Shown here piece after piece: positions 20,283-30,394 of a stretch of DNA of 64,000 bases. Under the pieces are notes generated by a model. The model was given only the letters and a program-made list of their open reading frames with translations. It was not told the origin of the DNA and did not search any database. How positions within the stretch are numbered: position 1 is the first letter of the stretch; every line of letters starts with the position of its first letter. The position numbers were made by a program, and so were the translations under genes. Location of the stretch: the NCBI RefSeq assembly GCF_035046505.1, contig NC_089829.1:9945396-10009395 (forward strand), in the 5' to 3' direction. Source of the stretch: Tiliqua scincoides. Its lineage: Eukaryota; Chordata; Lepidosauria; Squamata; Scincidae.

Positions 20283-23200
20283 TGCCTTCCCTTCCCTTCC
20301 AGCTGACCGCTTTTGCATATAGAGATTATTTGTCTTTTGGATATGTGTTTGTTGGACTCCGTGGGACCGAAGAACTGTCCAGCCAGTATAACATCAATGT
20401 CTACACACCCACCATGATGGTGTTCAAAGAGCACATTGATAAGCCTGCTGATGTCATCCAGGTATGGCTCTGTGTCTGTCGCCTGTGGCTGCAGTGGAGG
20501 CTGAGCTTAATAAGTGTAGTAGTAGTACTACTACCCACTGGGTAGATGGGGCTCATCAGCCTGGGAAGGCAGCTCATCTGAGAGAAGGAAAACTCTGATC
20601 CCAAACCTCCACTGCCTTGTGGCTACATCCAGTTATGGAAAAGGCTTCAGGAGTCAACCTTGAGGCAAAATCCGGAGCCGGAGTCCCTGAGGCAGTTCAT
20701 GGCTGAACACAGTCACGTTCTGGCAACTCCTGCGACGCCGCTGGAACCAGTCGTATTGGCCTCTGCCTTTCCATTGGACCATTTCAGTGACGTGGAGAGG
20801 GGGGATTTGCTGCATGGGTAACAGCCTATCCTCCATACCTACTTTACCCAGGCTTTGCACACTGGAGAGGACACTGTTCCAGAACCACCATTCAGAGCGT
20901 GACACCATAGTCTTCTGAGACTGAAGGATGCCAACAACAACAGTAGTAGTAGTAGTAGTAGTAATAGAAATGGGGCTTAAATGGCCCTTTGCAGAGTAAA
21001 GTGAGCCTTACTCCCAATAAGTTGTTCCACTGATTTATATTAATGTTTCATTTATGTTACTGATTAAATAGTGCCTAGTGCTGTATTTAGAATGGAAAAG
21101 TAGGGCCTCGCCTGGAAGTCTGTGAGCCTGGAAGACAAGTGAGGAAGGGAAGGCTTCTACAAAGAGGTCTCTCTCTTCAAGAGACCCCACTTTTAAGTGG
21201 AGAACAACTGTCCCAGTTTGCATCTCTGCACAGTATCTTTTCTTGCTTGAGCTTCCTTTTATATTCAGGACTGAGAACCATTTGGTTTTGTTTATCTTGC
21301 TACTTCAAAGTAGTTTAACAGTTTTGTTGAAAAGTACAATATAAATATTTTAGATAAAGCCTGGGCCTTTTCAATGCCTGAGAAAAAGGATTGACAGCCC
21401 TCCCTTCAGGCTCAGCTGATGTTTTCCACTCTCCTTCCAGGCCCGGGGCATGAAAAAGCAACTTATTGATGACTTCCTCTCCCAGAACAAGTTCCTCATG
21501 GCCTCCAGACTCACCAGCCAGAAGCTTTTTCAGGAGCTGTGCCCTGCCAAGAAGTCTCACCGGCAGCGCAAGTGAGCCGTGCAGTAGTTCTTTTCTGTTG
21601 TGCTGTTTGCCTTCTTCTGCAACACTTGACTTGTAGGAATTAGTTCTGATCAAATGGAAGTGCTCCCCTTACTTAACAGCCCAGTTGCAGGGCCTAGTTT
21701 TTTTCATTGTCAGTTCAAGAAATCCTTTGGGGGGATTGATTATGGGTCTCAGGACTGAGACTGAGAGGCATCAGGCCCATGCTGTCCATGAGGTTAACTG
21801 AGGTGGCTGCTGCCAGTGGTTGATTGGCAAGGGCATTTGCCTTGGTCTGTGCACCTGCCTCTTCTGCTCCTCCTCCACTGTGGTGAATGGAGGGAAAGAC
21901 CAGAAAATAGAAAAACCACCTTCTGTCATTCCTCCAGTCACATCTCTGAGCGTGATCTTCCCAAATATGTAAGCTGTAATTCTCTTTCCTTGTGGCATTC
22001 CAGGTACTGTGTGGTTTTGATTACCATTGAAGGCGACAAGTTTGCAGAGGAATACGAAGCCTTTGTGGCCTTTGCTCTGGCCAACACGAGAGACGCCCTG
22101 AGATTTGTGCACATCTACAGCAACCGTCAGTGGGAGTTCACACAAATGTTGCAGACGGATGACGAGCGATTTCGGGGGAAGCCAGCAGTGAGTGTTCTGG
22201 CCAAACTGAGTCTTGTTGGCTCTCATTTTTAAAATGCGTAGTCACCTCACCCCATGTTTTCTGGGTAGGTAGCAGCAGTTTCCTCAGCCATTACTGTACC
22301 AGATAGAGAAATCCTGTAGGCAAGGCCAATGAGTCTCCTGTTGCAGATGGTGCCTGCACGTGTATGGTTACCAGGGAGAGAAGAGTCCAAGAGCTGGTTT
22401 GGAATGTGTTCTAGAGAGGGTGACAAGCCCAAGATACCATCTCATCTTCTTGGTCATGTGACTCTGGATTCCTGCAGCTTGAAGTTTCAGGCATGGGAAT
22501 CTGTGAGCAGCCTCTGAACCTGAGTAACCATCAGACCTGCTGATGTTCCCCTTTGATTTGCAGCGTCTGTTAAAGAATTTACCCATGGCCACTTGGGCAA
22601 ACCTTCCCTTTCACTCTTGTGCAGGTGACCATCTTGGAGAGGCGCAACAATGCCGGGCGAATTGCCTACAAATCCCTGGAAGATCCCTGGAGTGGCAGCT
22701 TCGAAGACAACTTCATCCTTCTGGATCTTTTGGACCAGCTAAGGACAAACCCTGGTCTTCTCTCCTCTGATGCCGTCCTGCCAGACTTGAATGATGAACT
22801 TGCTCCCGTAAGCATGGTTGCTGGTGTGTGTATGTGGTCGGGGGTGGGCTCTTTGTGTTCAGCATCAAACATTTCCAGCATTTGCAACCATGAATAGTAG
22901 ACTCCCAACTCGGTCTGAAGTACATTAACCCAGAAGTTGCTGGGCAGACCTTAATTTGCATAATTAAGATTCATGGACAACAACTTTTGTTGATCAGGGC
23001 TGTCCATCGGTAAGGGGCAGCTGCAGATGAGGGGGCACCACCTGTTTCCATCTCTCCACTCGCCTCTGATAGCCTCTGTTGATAATCTCATTTTACAGGG
23101 GGACAACTAGCTATAGTGCAGGGTACTTGCTCCATTCCATCTAATGAATCCACAGTTGGGGTGAAATTAGAGCCAGAGTTTCCTGAAACTGGGTGCAGCT

Positions 23201-26200
23201 ACCTCTGTGTTGCCCACATCAACTCCTTGAGGGCAGCTACTCAGTCCTAGTTCCTTCCATCCTGTACGCCAAGGCATTTTTTGCAGCCAAGAGCACGGAG
23301 AGAGAGAGTTGCTTTGCTGCTGGGTCTTCATGGCTGTAATCCTGTCCTTTCTCTTCTGGCACAATTGCAGGTATTCTTCCTTCGATGGATCTATTCTGCC
23401 ATGGACTATATCTCGGACTGCTGGGACAGCCTCTTCCATAGCAATTGGTGCGAATCCTGTCATCAGAATGACTCTGAGTGATATTCTTCAATTGGGTATT
23501 TTGCACATTGGGTATAAAAGCCAGAAATGGTCCCTAATATTTAAGTGGCTTGCGCTATGTCCTTCTGTGCAGGTTAGAATAGAGTCCTCTGCAGAATAAA
23601 GGCAAGCATGTTTTACCTGGAGAAATCTCCGAAGTTAAGTATGTCAGAATTGCCTTGCCGGATCAGACCAAGGCGCCAGCATTTTCTTTCCAAACCATTC
23701 AGTTTTGGTTTTGTAACATTGACCATGTCTCAGGAAATGTATTTGAGGCAAAAGCAGAGGTTCTTTGGACGGTGGGAGAAATTGGCTGGTTGGTGTGGAG
23801 TCATACGAACTAGGATTGAGAGGATTCCTCCCAGTCCTTTGTTCTAGTTCACCCTGACCTTCTTTCCGCTCCTCCTGAATTCTGCTGCAACTAGAATGTC
23901 TATAATTTCAGAGTTGGCACATGTGCGCTTTGCAATAGTTTTCAGTTCCTCTGCTTCTCTTCTCTCCCCCCCCCCCATTACAATGTCCATGCTGCTTCCC
24001 TGCTATCAAACAGTATTTGCTACTAAAGAGTATTTCGCAGACCCTGCTTTTGTAAGCATACCTCCACTTGCTTCTCGTTTCCTCTGCTGGAATCCAGAAA
24101 CGTTTGAGTTAGGGATGAGCCAGCTCAGGTCCCTCCTTGCTGTCGGCCAGGAAAAGATAGAGATCAGATAGTATGATGACGTCCTTATAGCCGAGAGAGA
24201 AAACAGCTTCCCAGCCAGAAGTGCGCGTTCTCTGTCTTTCTTCAGCCATTCAGAGGAGAGCCCACCATCTGCTTACTGAGAAAGCAAGGGAAAAGGTTGG
24301 TGGTTCCATCACCCTGGTAAAATAAGATAAGGAACTATGTAGGTAGAAAATGTGCAGGCATTTAATGTTGTTTTTGGTGTTTGTCTTCATGTTGGGGCAC
24401 AATCCTAGAATGCAGATGGGCTGATGCAAGTCCCTTGTGCTGGCCTGGGAGTGTTGCAAAAGTGCCATAAAGCACTTTTGTGTCACTTGTTGGGGAGATA
24501 GGCCAGCACATGGATGTGCGCTGGCCTCCCCGTGCTGCCCCAGGCCCCAGGGAGAGGGTGAGTTGTGTCGGGAGAGGGTGAGTTGTGTTGGCTGAGCTCA
24601 GCCGTCGCAGGGGTCTGGGGGGGAGTGGAGGAAGCAGGAGGAAGGCATTCCTAGGCAGCGGGAGGGCAGGTGTTCCAGAGGGCAGACGGACGGAGAGCAG
24701 CAGGCAGGGCCAGGATACGACAGTTATATCAGATCCTAGCCCCATTTCCGCGTGGCACAGAGCGGCCTCCGGCTGCTCCATTCTGCTAGGTTCTGCGCCA
24801 TCTTGTTAGGTGGCGCAGATCTGAGCAGATCCATTGGGGCCGCTGCAGCACGACACAGAGTAAGGGGAAAGGCTTCCCCTTGCCTCAGGCTGTGCTGCTT
24901 TTGGCCCCAAACTTGCTCTGGATGCAGCGCAGGGCTATTGCCCTGCCTGCATCCAGCGCGAGTTAGGATTGCGCCCTTAGAAGCTTACATTGAATTTCAC
25001 CGCAGCAGCCATGAGTTAAAACTTTTGTGTGACATTCTGCAGTGTCTCAGTGCCATCTGCTGGCAGCCAGTATTACTGCAGGTTAATTAAAATCATTTTA
25101 CTGCCATAATGAATTCTCCATACTCTTTTTTTTCTTCCTTCTTGTTCATTTTGTTATCCCCTGTATCTTTTATGAGAGTTTTAATGAATCTTTTACAGCT
25201 TAACTTTAAGTCTGCTTGTTCCCTAGTACAGGAAGTCTTGTCTTCTCACTCTGCAGGCATTACTGCGAGAGTGATCTTGATAGAGACCCCTGAAGTTCAG
25301 TATTGTTCTGGGGGGGGGGGGGGTTGCTCAGAGAGAGCCTTTGGTTAACTGCTGCCACCAGCACAGGGAGAAGAAGGGAGCAAGCATGTTAACTGCTAGG
25401 TGCTATTACCCTGGATCAGTGTGTGGTTGCTGACAGCCCCTCCTTCAACCCTGATAGCAATCTTGATGTTATTACGTCAAGATTCTTTTTGTGAAGTGTT
25501 CATTGACTTGCACTTGTGTTCTTGTGCATTGGTAAACACCACACATAAAGAATCATAAAGATAAAACCATATGTGCACACCAAGCCTTCTTTTTTGTTTT
25601 TGTTTTGTTTTTTCAGTGCAGATGTATACATTAGTGATGTAGGGGTGTAGGTTTGAAACATGCAAATTAATCAAGGGAAATCAGGCAGGCCTAGCCCCCC
25701 CACTCTCCTCCTCAGCTCCTTCTCCATCCTGTTCCCCTCTTCCTTTTTGAATCCAGGGAAGAGGAGGAGCAGTGGTGGCAAGCGAATGAAGGCAGGAGTG
25801 CCCTTCCCCCCAGTTCACTGCCTGAATCAGCTTCGCGGATGGGCCACCCCCAAAAGGCAGTGAGTTCTAGCTTGGCACTGACCTTCAGGTGTGACTTCTC
25901 TTTGCAGGCGGGAAATGATGCCCCTCTTATCCCTGATTTTCTCAGCCCTCTTCATCCTCTTTGGTACTGTTATTGTTCAGGCTTTTAGGTAAGTAGCTCC
26001 TAGATATTCACATTCTGTTTTGCATTTTCACTCCTGATCAGCAACCTAATATGATGATGATGTTTTAACTGCTGTTTTTCAGTGATTCAGGCGATGAGAG
26101 AGATTCACCTCCTGCTAAGAAAGATGACAATCCACCAAAGAGCGAGAAGAATGACACTGGCTTCACGAAAGACAACAGGTTCTTCTGAATCATTCCTTCT

Positions 26201-29200
26201 GCAGTTGTTGGGTCATAACTTTAGCCCACTGCCCTCTGGGGTCTTCTGGGCAGAGCCACGGTCTAGGCAGGCATCAGGCACATGCATCATGGGATGCCTC
26301 AGTCAGAGATCCAGTAGTAGTCTGCCTTGAACCCAGCTCTTCATGGTCTTCCCAGCCTCTGCTCCCAGAGGGTTGGACTCCCTGGCACTGGAAATGTGCC
26401 CAGGGTTGAACCCTGGATTGTGTTTGTCCATGGTGTACAACCAATTGAGGCAAGGGCTTTGGAAGGTCAGCAACTGTGGCTTTGCCTAAAGGTGTTTAAA
26501 TCCTTTTCACCCCAACATGCCTGGCAACAGAGCAGCTAATGGCCTTAAGTCACATTAGGGAGAAACTGAAGCTGGTTTGGGAGCACCACTGGACTGAATG
26601 CAATGTAGATACCTAGGAGAGAAATGGGGTTAAAGCAAAAAATCCTGGCCAGCTTCTGCAGGAGAAAGCGACTGAATTGCAAAATAATGGACTGTAGGAA
26701 GGTGGGAATGTCCTTGGTTTCAGGACTGTTCTGAAGCCCACAAATAGTCCTTGGATGTGTACTAGAAAGTTACAGGTCTTTGTTTGCTGCCATTTTACTG
26801 CTGCCCCTTCTGGTGGCTCTCATCCCTGACCTTTGGACCTCTTCTCCCCCCCCCCCTCCAAAAATGACTGTCCCTGGTTCTTTCAGGATTCCTAAGAAGG
26901 GCTTTGTGGAGGTGACGGAACTAACAGATATCACCTACATGAGCAACCTGGTGCGCCTAAGGCCTGGACACATGAATGTGGTGCTGATCCTTTCAAACCC
27001 CACCAAAACAATCCTGCTTCAGAAATTTGCTCTGGAGGTCTACACTTTCACCTGGTGGGTATGGGGAGTTTCTCTGCCAGTGGTGACTTCTGGTGGTTTG
27101 TCCTGCTGCAGAAAAGTAATAATTGTTGTCTTTCAGCATATGGAAGAAGAGTGTCTTGCCTGGTGGGATACTGAACTCACAGAGTTGCATTTCACACTCC
27201 TTACTCCACTAGCAGATGCCTGACTCCTTGGCCACTCCACAGAATTGCTCTCCATATGCTGTTGTTGTTTTGTTTTTTTTCCTGGGCAATCTGCTTATAG
27301 TCTTGAGTTGGCATCACAACCTCTGTTGATCTCAAAATAGGAAACTAAGCAGAAATACTGATGTGAAGAAACTCAAAGGCAAAAGCAGTTGGTTGTTAAT
27401 AATGAAATCCTATAACCATTGAAAGGAAAAACAGCTAGAAGAGAGCAAACTGCTGCAATAACGAGACCTCAGTAGAAATCATATGATGGACTTGTCAGCT
27501 TGTGCTCCCCCCCCCCCAAGTTCTTCCAGCCAACCATTACTTCCCCTCAAGAAGTGAGCAGTAATGGAACCTGGTGCACGTTCCACAGCTGTGGTGCCAT
27601 AATGAAAAAGGCTATGCATTATGTACTACCCGTCGTAACTCAAACGAGAGGGGTACGTGGCTTCCAGTGCCACCTGAGTACCTGGGGAGATAGGTGGTCA
27701 TTGAGGAATCCCAGCCACAGACTTTAAAGGTCAAAAATGACCCTCTGAATTGGAAATGTATTTGTTGCCAGCAGAGGTGGAACAAGACTGGAGTTGAATA
27801 CTCTGTTTAGTGAGTTCCAGTTAGTGTTTTGGAAACCAGTTGGAACTTCCAGCATTCTTCCAAGGCAACTTCAGGTAGAGGGCAGTGCAGGAGTCTCATG
27901 GGGGTGTTGCTACAGCAAGAATGGCAGTGGCTGATCATCTTGAAGTGCTGCTTTGCCCCAAGACAAAATCCAGCTCCTGGGAGAGAAGCAGCTGGTATTG
28001 CAGGTGTGGAATGCTCCTTTGAGTATGGAGTCAGGCTCCCTTTCCAGCTCCTTGCCCTTCTGTGGCTGGTAAAAGTGTTGGAAGTCCCTGGGTATGGCGG
28101 CTACTCTATTTTCATTTGCTGTGGATCAGAATCCAGTCGCTTTGGGAAAGGGCTACCTCTCAGCGGTAGAGTCCTTGCTTGACCTGCAGAAAGTCGAGCT
28201 TCCATGCTTGGCACCCACAGGTAGGGCAGGGAAATAAGACCCATTCTTCCTGGAACCCTAGACCCAGTGCCAAGTGGCATGGACCATACAAACCAGGTGA
28301 ACCTGTTGTGTGTGGCTTCTAGTGTGGCTCCTATAGGTCGCCTTCGCAGGCCAAATGCAGGAAACTGGGGAAGTTCATGTGGGTATTCTCTGCCTTCAGA
28401 ACAAATCCCTGCATTAAATTAACCGGGGTCCTTATTTCTGGACTGCAACATACAAGTTTTGGAGCCCCATAATGCTCACCTCTGACACAAGGCCAGCAGT
28501 ACCATTTCCAAATGCTTCTTTGCCAACTCAGATTTTTATCCAAACCTGGGAAGAATTCCACTCCTTCTCCCCATTTTAACCTGGCTGCTGCTCTGGCAAA
28601 GGTAGAAAGTGGTATGGAGGGGCATCTCTGTCATAGGTGCCTGACATGCTCTAACACAGTGTGCTAGGCATGTAGATGTGAAGAACGTAGTTTTTCCAAG
28701 AGTGGCTGGGTGGTGAGGGGTGGGGGAGAGTAGGGATTGGTTCCAACAGGGTATGTTTGTGATTTAAGGGATTGGACGCCAGTTGGAGATGCAATGGGCT
28801 CTGAATCGACTTGGATTAACAGCCAGTCTTCATCCAGCAGATCTGGTCTAAACCTGGGGGCAGTTCCCCATTATTATTCTGGATGAGGAGAGATGCTAAA
28901 TGGACCCTTTTATTCTGTTCCCCCCAGGAGCAACTGCCTCCACTTCTCCTTCCTAAACCTGGACAAACACCGTGAGTGGCTTGAGTATGTGCTGGAGTTT
29001 GCACAGGACGTTGCCCCCATCCCAAACCAGTACGACAAGCACTTTCTGGAGCGTGACTACACAGGCTATGTCTTGGCCCTGAACGGCCACAAAAAATACT
29101 TCTGTCTCTTCAAGCCTCACAAATTGGAGGATGGCGAGGACATCCTGGGGGGATCCTGTGAGGATTCAGACCTGGGAGAGGCCCGAGGGAAGACCTCCTG

Positions 29201-29318
29201 CAGCCCGCAGGTCCGGTTGGTGAAAAGCAAACTCAACAATCTGTCCTTGTGGATGGAGCGACTCTCAGAAGGCTCCTTAAAAAGGTTTTATATCCCCTCG
29301 TGGCCTGCACTAGACTGA
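14071..29318 (+). CDS. DNAJC16: DnaJ homolog subfamily C member 16 (ERdj8)
   Basis: ER membrane J-protein, reported to govern autophagosome size. Fourteen coding exons: 14071-14237, 14489-14555, 16179-16518, 17811-17995, 18743-18847, 20303-20461, 21441-21571, 22004-22187, 22625-22807, 23371-23447, 25908-25988, 26083-26178, 26887-27054, 28928-29318. They sum to 2334 bp, 777 residues (human 782), and every phase joins cleanly. Layout: hydrophobic signal/anchor at residues 5-24, J domain about 28-92 with HPD at 57-59, a thioredoxin-like domain with a WCFSC motif (CFSC 171-174), a second redox-like region, a membrane segment at about 536-558 (LLSLIFSALFILFGTVIVQA) and a conserved C-terminal region ending SWPALD. 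Start: the MEMKRLSVS context matches human MEVRKLSIS. No break or missing catalytic residue. Neighbours CASP9 and AGMAT are as in mammals. Confidence 0.97.
14489..14555 (+). CDS. DNAJC16: DNAJC16 coding exon 2
   Basis: 67 bp. Begins with the last base of Trp56 and then HPDKNKDPGAEDKFIQISKA, the catalytic HPD loop. Donor GTATTA. Confidence 0.95.
14556..16178. other. DNAJC16 intron 2
   Basis: Holds a CR1-type 3' fragment on the minus strand (about 15618-15735), a run of 16 C (15890-15905) and a GCCTGAGGCAGACCGCCTCA foldback-type piece near 14771. Otherwise nothing recognised. Confidence 0.6.
15618..15735 (-). mobile_element. CR1-clade 3' end fragment
   Basis: Reverse of the CR1 tail: CATAAGAAGAGCCCTGCGGG, then GATCAGGCCCAAGG and a GATGCCTCTGTGAGGCCC block. 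Confidence 0.65.
16179..16518 (+). CDS. DNAJC16: DNAJC16 coding exon 3
   Basis: 340 bp from the end of the J domain (ILSNEEKRLNFDRYG) through a His/Gln-rich linker (QQQPHQHRPFHHFH) into the thioredoxin-like domain (KITSDWCFSCIHIEPVW). Donor GTAAGC. Confidence 0.95.
16885..17290 (-). mobile_element. Old CR1-like LINE 3' fragment
   Basis: Minus-strand translation carries LNNLSMLSLENKVKRRHVSH, the worn form of the CR1-type 'L.LFSLEKRRLRGD' region. The DNA has AACTCTTCTTAAAGTCCTCC and CCACCTTCTGAGGCAGACTG blocks of an ancient amniote LINE. Confidence 0.55.
17291..17580. mobile_element. Harbinger-like repeat, longer subfamily (partial)
   Basis: Begins GCCCAATCCTAACCTGTGCT and then GGAACAGGCAGGCC, shared with 51797-52035. 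The right end is not certain. Confidence 0.5.
17811..17995 (+). CDS. DNAJC16: DNAJC16 coding exon 4
   Basis: 185 bp encoding GVGIGVVHAGYERRLAHHLG and the STPSILGLINGKITFFHN strand of the thioredoxin-like fold. Donor GTAAGG; phase 0 at the end. Confidence 0.95.
17996..18742. other. DNAJC16 intron 4
   Basis: No repeat or gene recognised beyond an A run (about 18160) and a C run (18378-18387). Confidence 0.6.
18743..18847 (+). CDS. DNAJC16: DNAJC16 coding exon 5
   Basis: 35 codons, ITDKNYVRFLSNWKKENKPH through MPLVPLLYK. Phase 0 at both ends. Donor GTAAAG. Confidence 0.95.
19003..19150 (+). mobile_element. tRNA-headed SINE
   Basis: A-box-like TTAGCTTAGTGGTAAGA, then GCATGCAGAAGGTTCTGGGT and TTAAATCCCCAGCA as B box. 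Followed by a worn core and CTAATGGACTAGATTGG. Similar heads appear at 28148, 56940 and 63416. Confidence 0.65.
19755..19782. repeat. (GGAGA)n microsatellite
   Basis: Five tandem GGAGA-type units on the plus strand within a purine-rich stretch. Confidence 0.8.
20255..20282. repeat. (CT)n microsatellite at a splice acceptor
   Basis: About 14 CT units ending 20 bp before the AG of DNAJC16 coding exon 6. Confidence 0.9.
20303..20461 (+). CDS. DNAJC16: DNAJC16 coding exon 6
   Basis: 53 codons, LTAFAYRDYLSFGYVFVGLR through DKPADVIQ. Its acceptor polypyrimidine tract is a (CT)n microsatellite (20255-20282) followed by TTGCCTTCCCTTCCCTTCCAG-type sequence. Confidence 0.95.
20462..21440. other. DNAJC16 intron 6
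   Basis: Mostly occupied by the third 480-bp retroposon copy (20533-20941) with its GTA microsatellite. 21000-21440 is not recognised. Confidence 0.6.
20533..20941 (+). mobile_element. Unclassified ~480-bp retroposon, copy 3
   Basis: 5' truncated relative to copies 1 and 2: begins at the CCACTGGGTAGATGGGGCTC position. The body is almost identical to copy 1. The tail CCAACAACAAC runs into (AGT)n; GTAGTAGTA also sits just before the 5' end (20517-20525), so the target was a GTA microsatellite. Confidence 0.8.
21441..21571 (+). CDS. DNAJC16: DNAJC16 coding exon 7
   Basis: 131 bp, ARGMKKQLIDDFLSQNKFLM through SHRQRK. Donor GTGAGC. Confidence 0.95.
21572..22003. other. DNAJC16 intron 7
   Basis: 432 bp with no repeat recognised. 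Confidence 0.55.
22004..22187 (+). CDS. DNAJC16: DNAJC16 coding exon 8
   Basis: 184 bp, YCVVLITIEGDKFAEEYEAF through RFRGKPA. Donor GTGAGT. Confidence 0.95.
22188..22624. other. DNAJC16 intron 8
   Basis: 437 bp with no repeat recognised. Confidence 0.55.
22625..22807 (+). CDS. DNAJC16: DNAJC16 coding exon 9
   Basis: 61 codons, VTILERRNNAGRIAYKSLED through LPDLNDELAP. Donor GTAAGC. Confidence 0.95.
22808..23370. other. DNAJC16 intron 9
   Basis: 563 bp with no repeat recognised. Confidence 0.55.
23371..23447 (+). CDS. DNAJC16: DNAJC16 coding exon 10
   Basis: 77 bp, VFFLRWIYSAMDYISDCWDS through SNW (split). The donor reads TTG|GTGCGA, weaker than the others, but only this cut rejoins to the human-like NWREMM in the next exon. 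Confidence 0.9.
24395..24976. mobile_element. Harbinger-like element, 582-bp subfamily
   Basis: Left end GGGCACAATCCTAGAATGC; right end reversed GGGCGCAATCCTAACTCGC. TTG (24392-24394) and TTA (24977-24979) flank it. The interior has a GCAAAAGTGCCATAAAGCAC stem that recurs at 52405-52440. No transposase frame. Confidence 0.7.
25690..25800. repeat. Foldback-family repeat, half copy
   Basis: CTCCTCCTCAGCTCCTTCTC, then CTTCCTTTTTGAATCCAGGG, the right arm of the family seen at 30765-30907. Confidence 0.55.
25908..25988 (+). CDS. DNAJC16: DNAJC16 coding exon 11
   Basis: 81 bp encoding the single C-terminal membrane segment, MMPLLSLIFSALFILFGTVI. Donor GTAAGT. Confidence 0.94.
   Translation, partial: AGNDAPLIPDFLSPLHPLWYCYCSGF
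26083..26178 (+). CDS. DNAJC16: DNAJC16 coding exon 12
   Basis: 96 bp, charged linker SDSGDERDSPPAKKDDNPPK after the membrane segment, less conserved than its neighbours. Donor GTTCTT is weak; the phase (2) fits both neighbours. Confidence 0.88.
26179..26886. other. DNAJC16 intron 12
   Basis: 708 bp. Nothing firmly recognised; a run of C (26850-26858) sits about 30 bp before the acceptor. Confidence 0.5.
26887..27054 (+). CDS. DNAJC16: DNAJC16 coding exon 13
   Basis: 168 bp, IPKKGFVEVTELTDITYMSN and VRLRPGHMNVVLILSN, nearly identical to human. The junction gives Trp where human has Gly (FTWSNC against FTGSSC). Confidence 0.94.
27055..28927. other. DNAJC16 intron 13
   Basis: Contains a tRNA-headed SINE (about 28148-28290) and a C run (27508-27517). 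The rest is not recognised. Confidence 0.55.
28148..28290 (+). mobile_element. tRNA-headed SINE
   Basis: CTACCTCTCAGCGGTAGAGT as A box, a worn B box near 28205, then CCACAGGTAGGGCAGGGAAA, a core block shared by this SINE group. Confidence 0.6.
28928..29318 (+). CDS. DNAJC16: DNAJC16 coding exon 14 (last)
   Basis: 391 bp, SNCLHFSFLNLDKHREWLEY through FYIPSWPALD and TGA at 29316-29318. It has a divergent acidic stretch (EDGEDILGGSCEDSDLGEAR). Confidence 0.95.
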
Positions 29319-30332
29319 ACCAAGGGCTTGGAGATAGAATCGATGGCTGCAGACTCTGAAAGAGGACAACCGCAAGCATCTCTCTCCTGGGACCTTGCAT
29401 CGTGTCAGATAGGCGGTAGCTTTCTAGATAAATTCTCCTAGGCCCAGTGAACTTAGAAGCATCTTTCCCACATATTTGACCTAGGAGCGATGGAAAATGC
29501 ACTGATATTGACTCTTGTACCAAATGGTTTGAATGTTCAGAAGCTGTACAATCGGAGATGGATTGTAGCTGTTGCCCCCTCGCCCCCAGCCTCTTGCTTT
29601 CCCAACTTGCTCCAGTTCTGCCTCTGGAGTTTCTTTGCTGCTGATGAGGACCTTGGGCCTTTCCGCTGTGGGAACTCTTGTATACCAATCTTTTTAAACA
29701 ACAACGGATGGTTTTGTGTTTGGCTTAAATGCAGTTTAGGCCACTCTGCCTTCTTCCCATGCATGTTACAGGGCAAAGCGCTCTCTGCAACTTTGGGAGT
29801 CCTTGGTTTTGTCCCTGCAGTAAGCAGTCTAGGATGTATCTCCCTTTTGTACCACATGCGTGATGGAATGGGCAAGGGGGAGAGCTATTAAACCTTTTGT
29901 GCACCCTCCCTGGTAGAGCCATTGAGGGGGAGGAGGGGCGGTTCAACCAAACCAAAACTGTCCTATGAAATGGTGAGCTGTTTAAACTGTAGGTTCCTTC
30001 CAATGCCTTCCTGCTGCTTGCGGCCTGATTTTTCTTTTTGAAGATATATATTTTAGAGCCATATCCTCCAGCCATGCCCATAGGCTGTAGATATATCAAG
30101 TGCTTTGAGCCAAGAACCATGTGAAAGGCGACTGAATTGTGAGACACCCTCCAGGCATCTCTGCTTGAAGCAGCCACAGTACATCTTAGAGCAGTCATTA
30201 AGGGTGTTTCTTTGTATCAAGGAACTTAAATTGTCTCTTAATGATTGTATCTCCCAAGTTTAGGGTGGGGTTAAGTTGCTTTCAATACTACTGTATCACC
30301 CAGTTGTCTGTTATACTTGAGTTTCCTTTGGG

Positions 30333-30336
<4 letters not shown>

Positions 30337-30393
<57 letters not shown>

Positions 30394-30394
30394 G
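30337..30394. repeat. (CT)n microsatellite in the DNAJC16 3' UTR
   Basis: About 58 bp of CT/TC repeats with one GT interruption (near 30383). Confidence 0.9.

Larger units (their letters stand above)
18848..20302. other. DNAJC16 intron 5
   Basis: Has a tRNA-headed SINE (19003-19150), a (GGAGA)n run (19755-19782) and a (CT)n run (20255-20282) at the acceptor. The rest is not recognised. Confidence 0.6.
23448..25907. other. DNAJC16 intron 10
   Basis: Contains a 582-bp Harbinger-like element (24395-24976), a run of 14 G (25310-25323) and a foldback-family half copy (about 25690-25800). 23450-24390 shows no clear repeat. Confidence 0.6.

Noticed and set aside
20076-20434. Minus-strand frames with Arg-Glu repeats
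   Set aside because: They are translations of the (CT)n microsatellite in antisense.
29490-29891. Overlapping frames in the DNAJC16 3' UTR
   Set aside because: No start context, no similarity, and shadows on both strands; it is more simply untranslated sequence.
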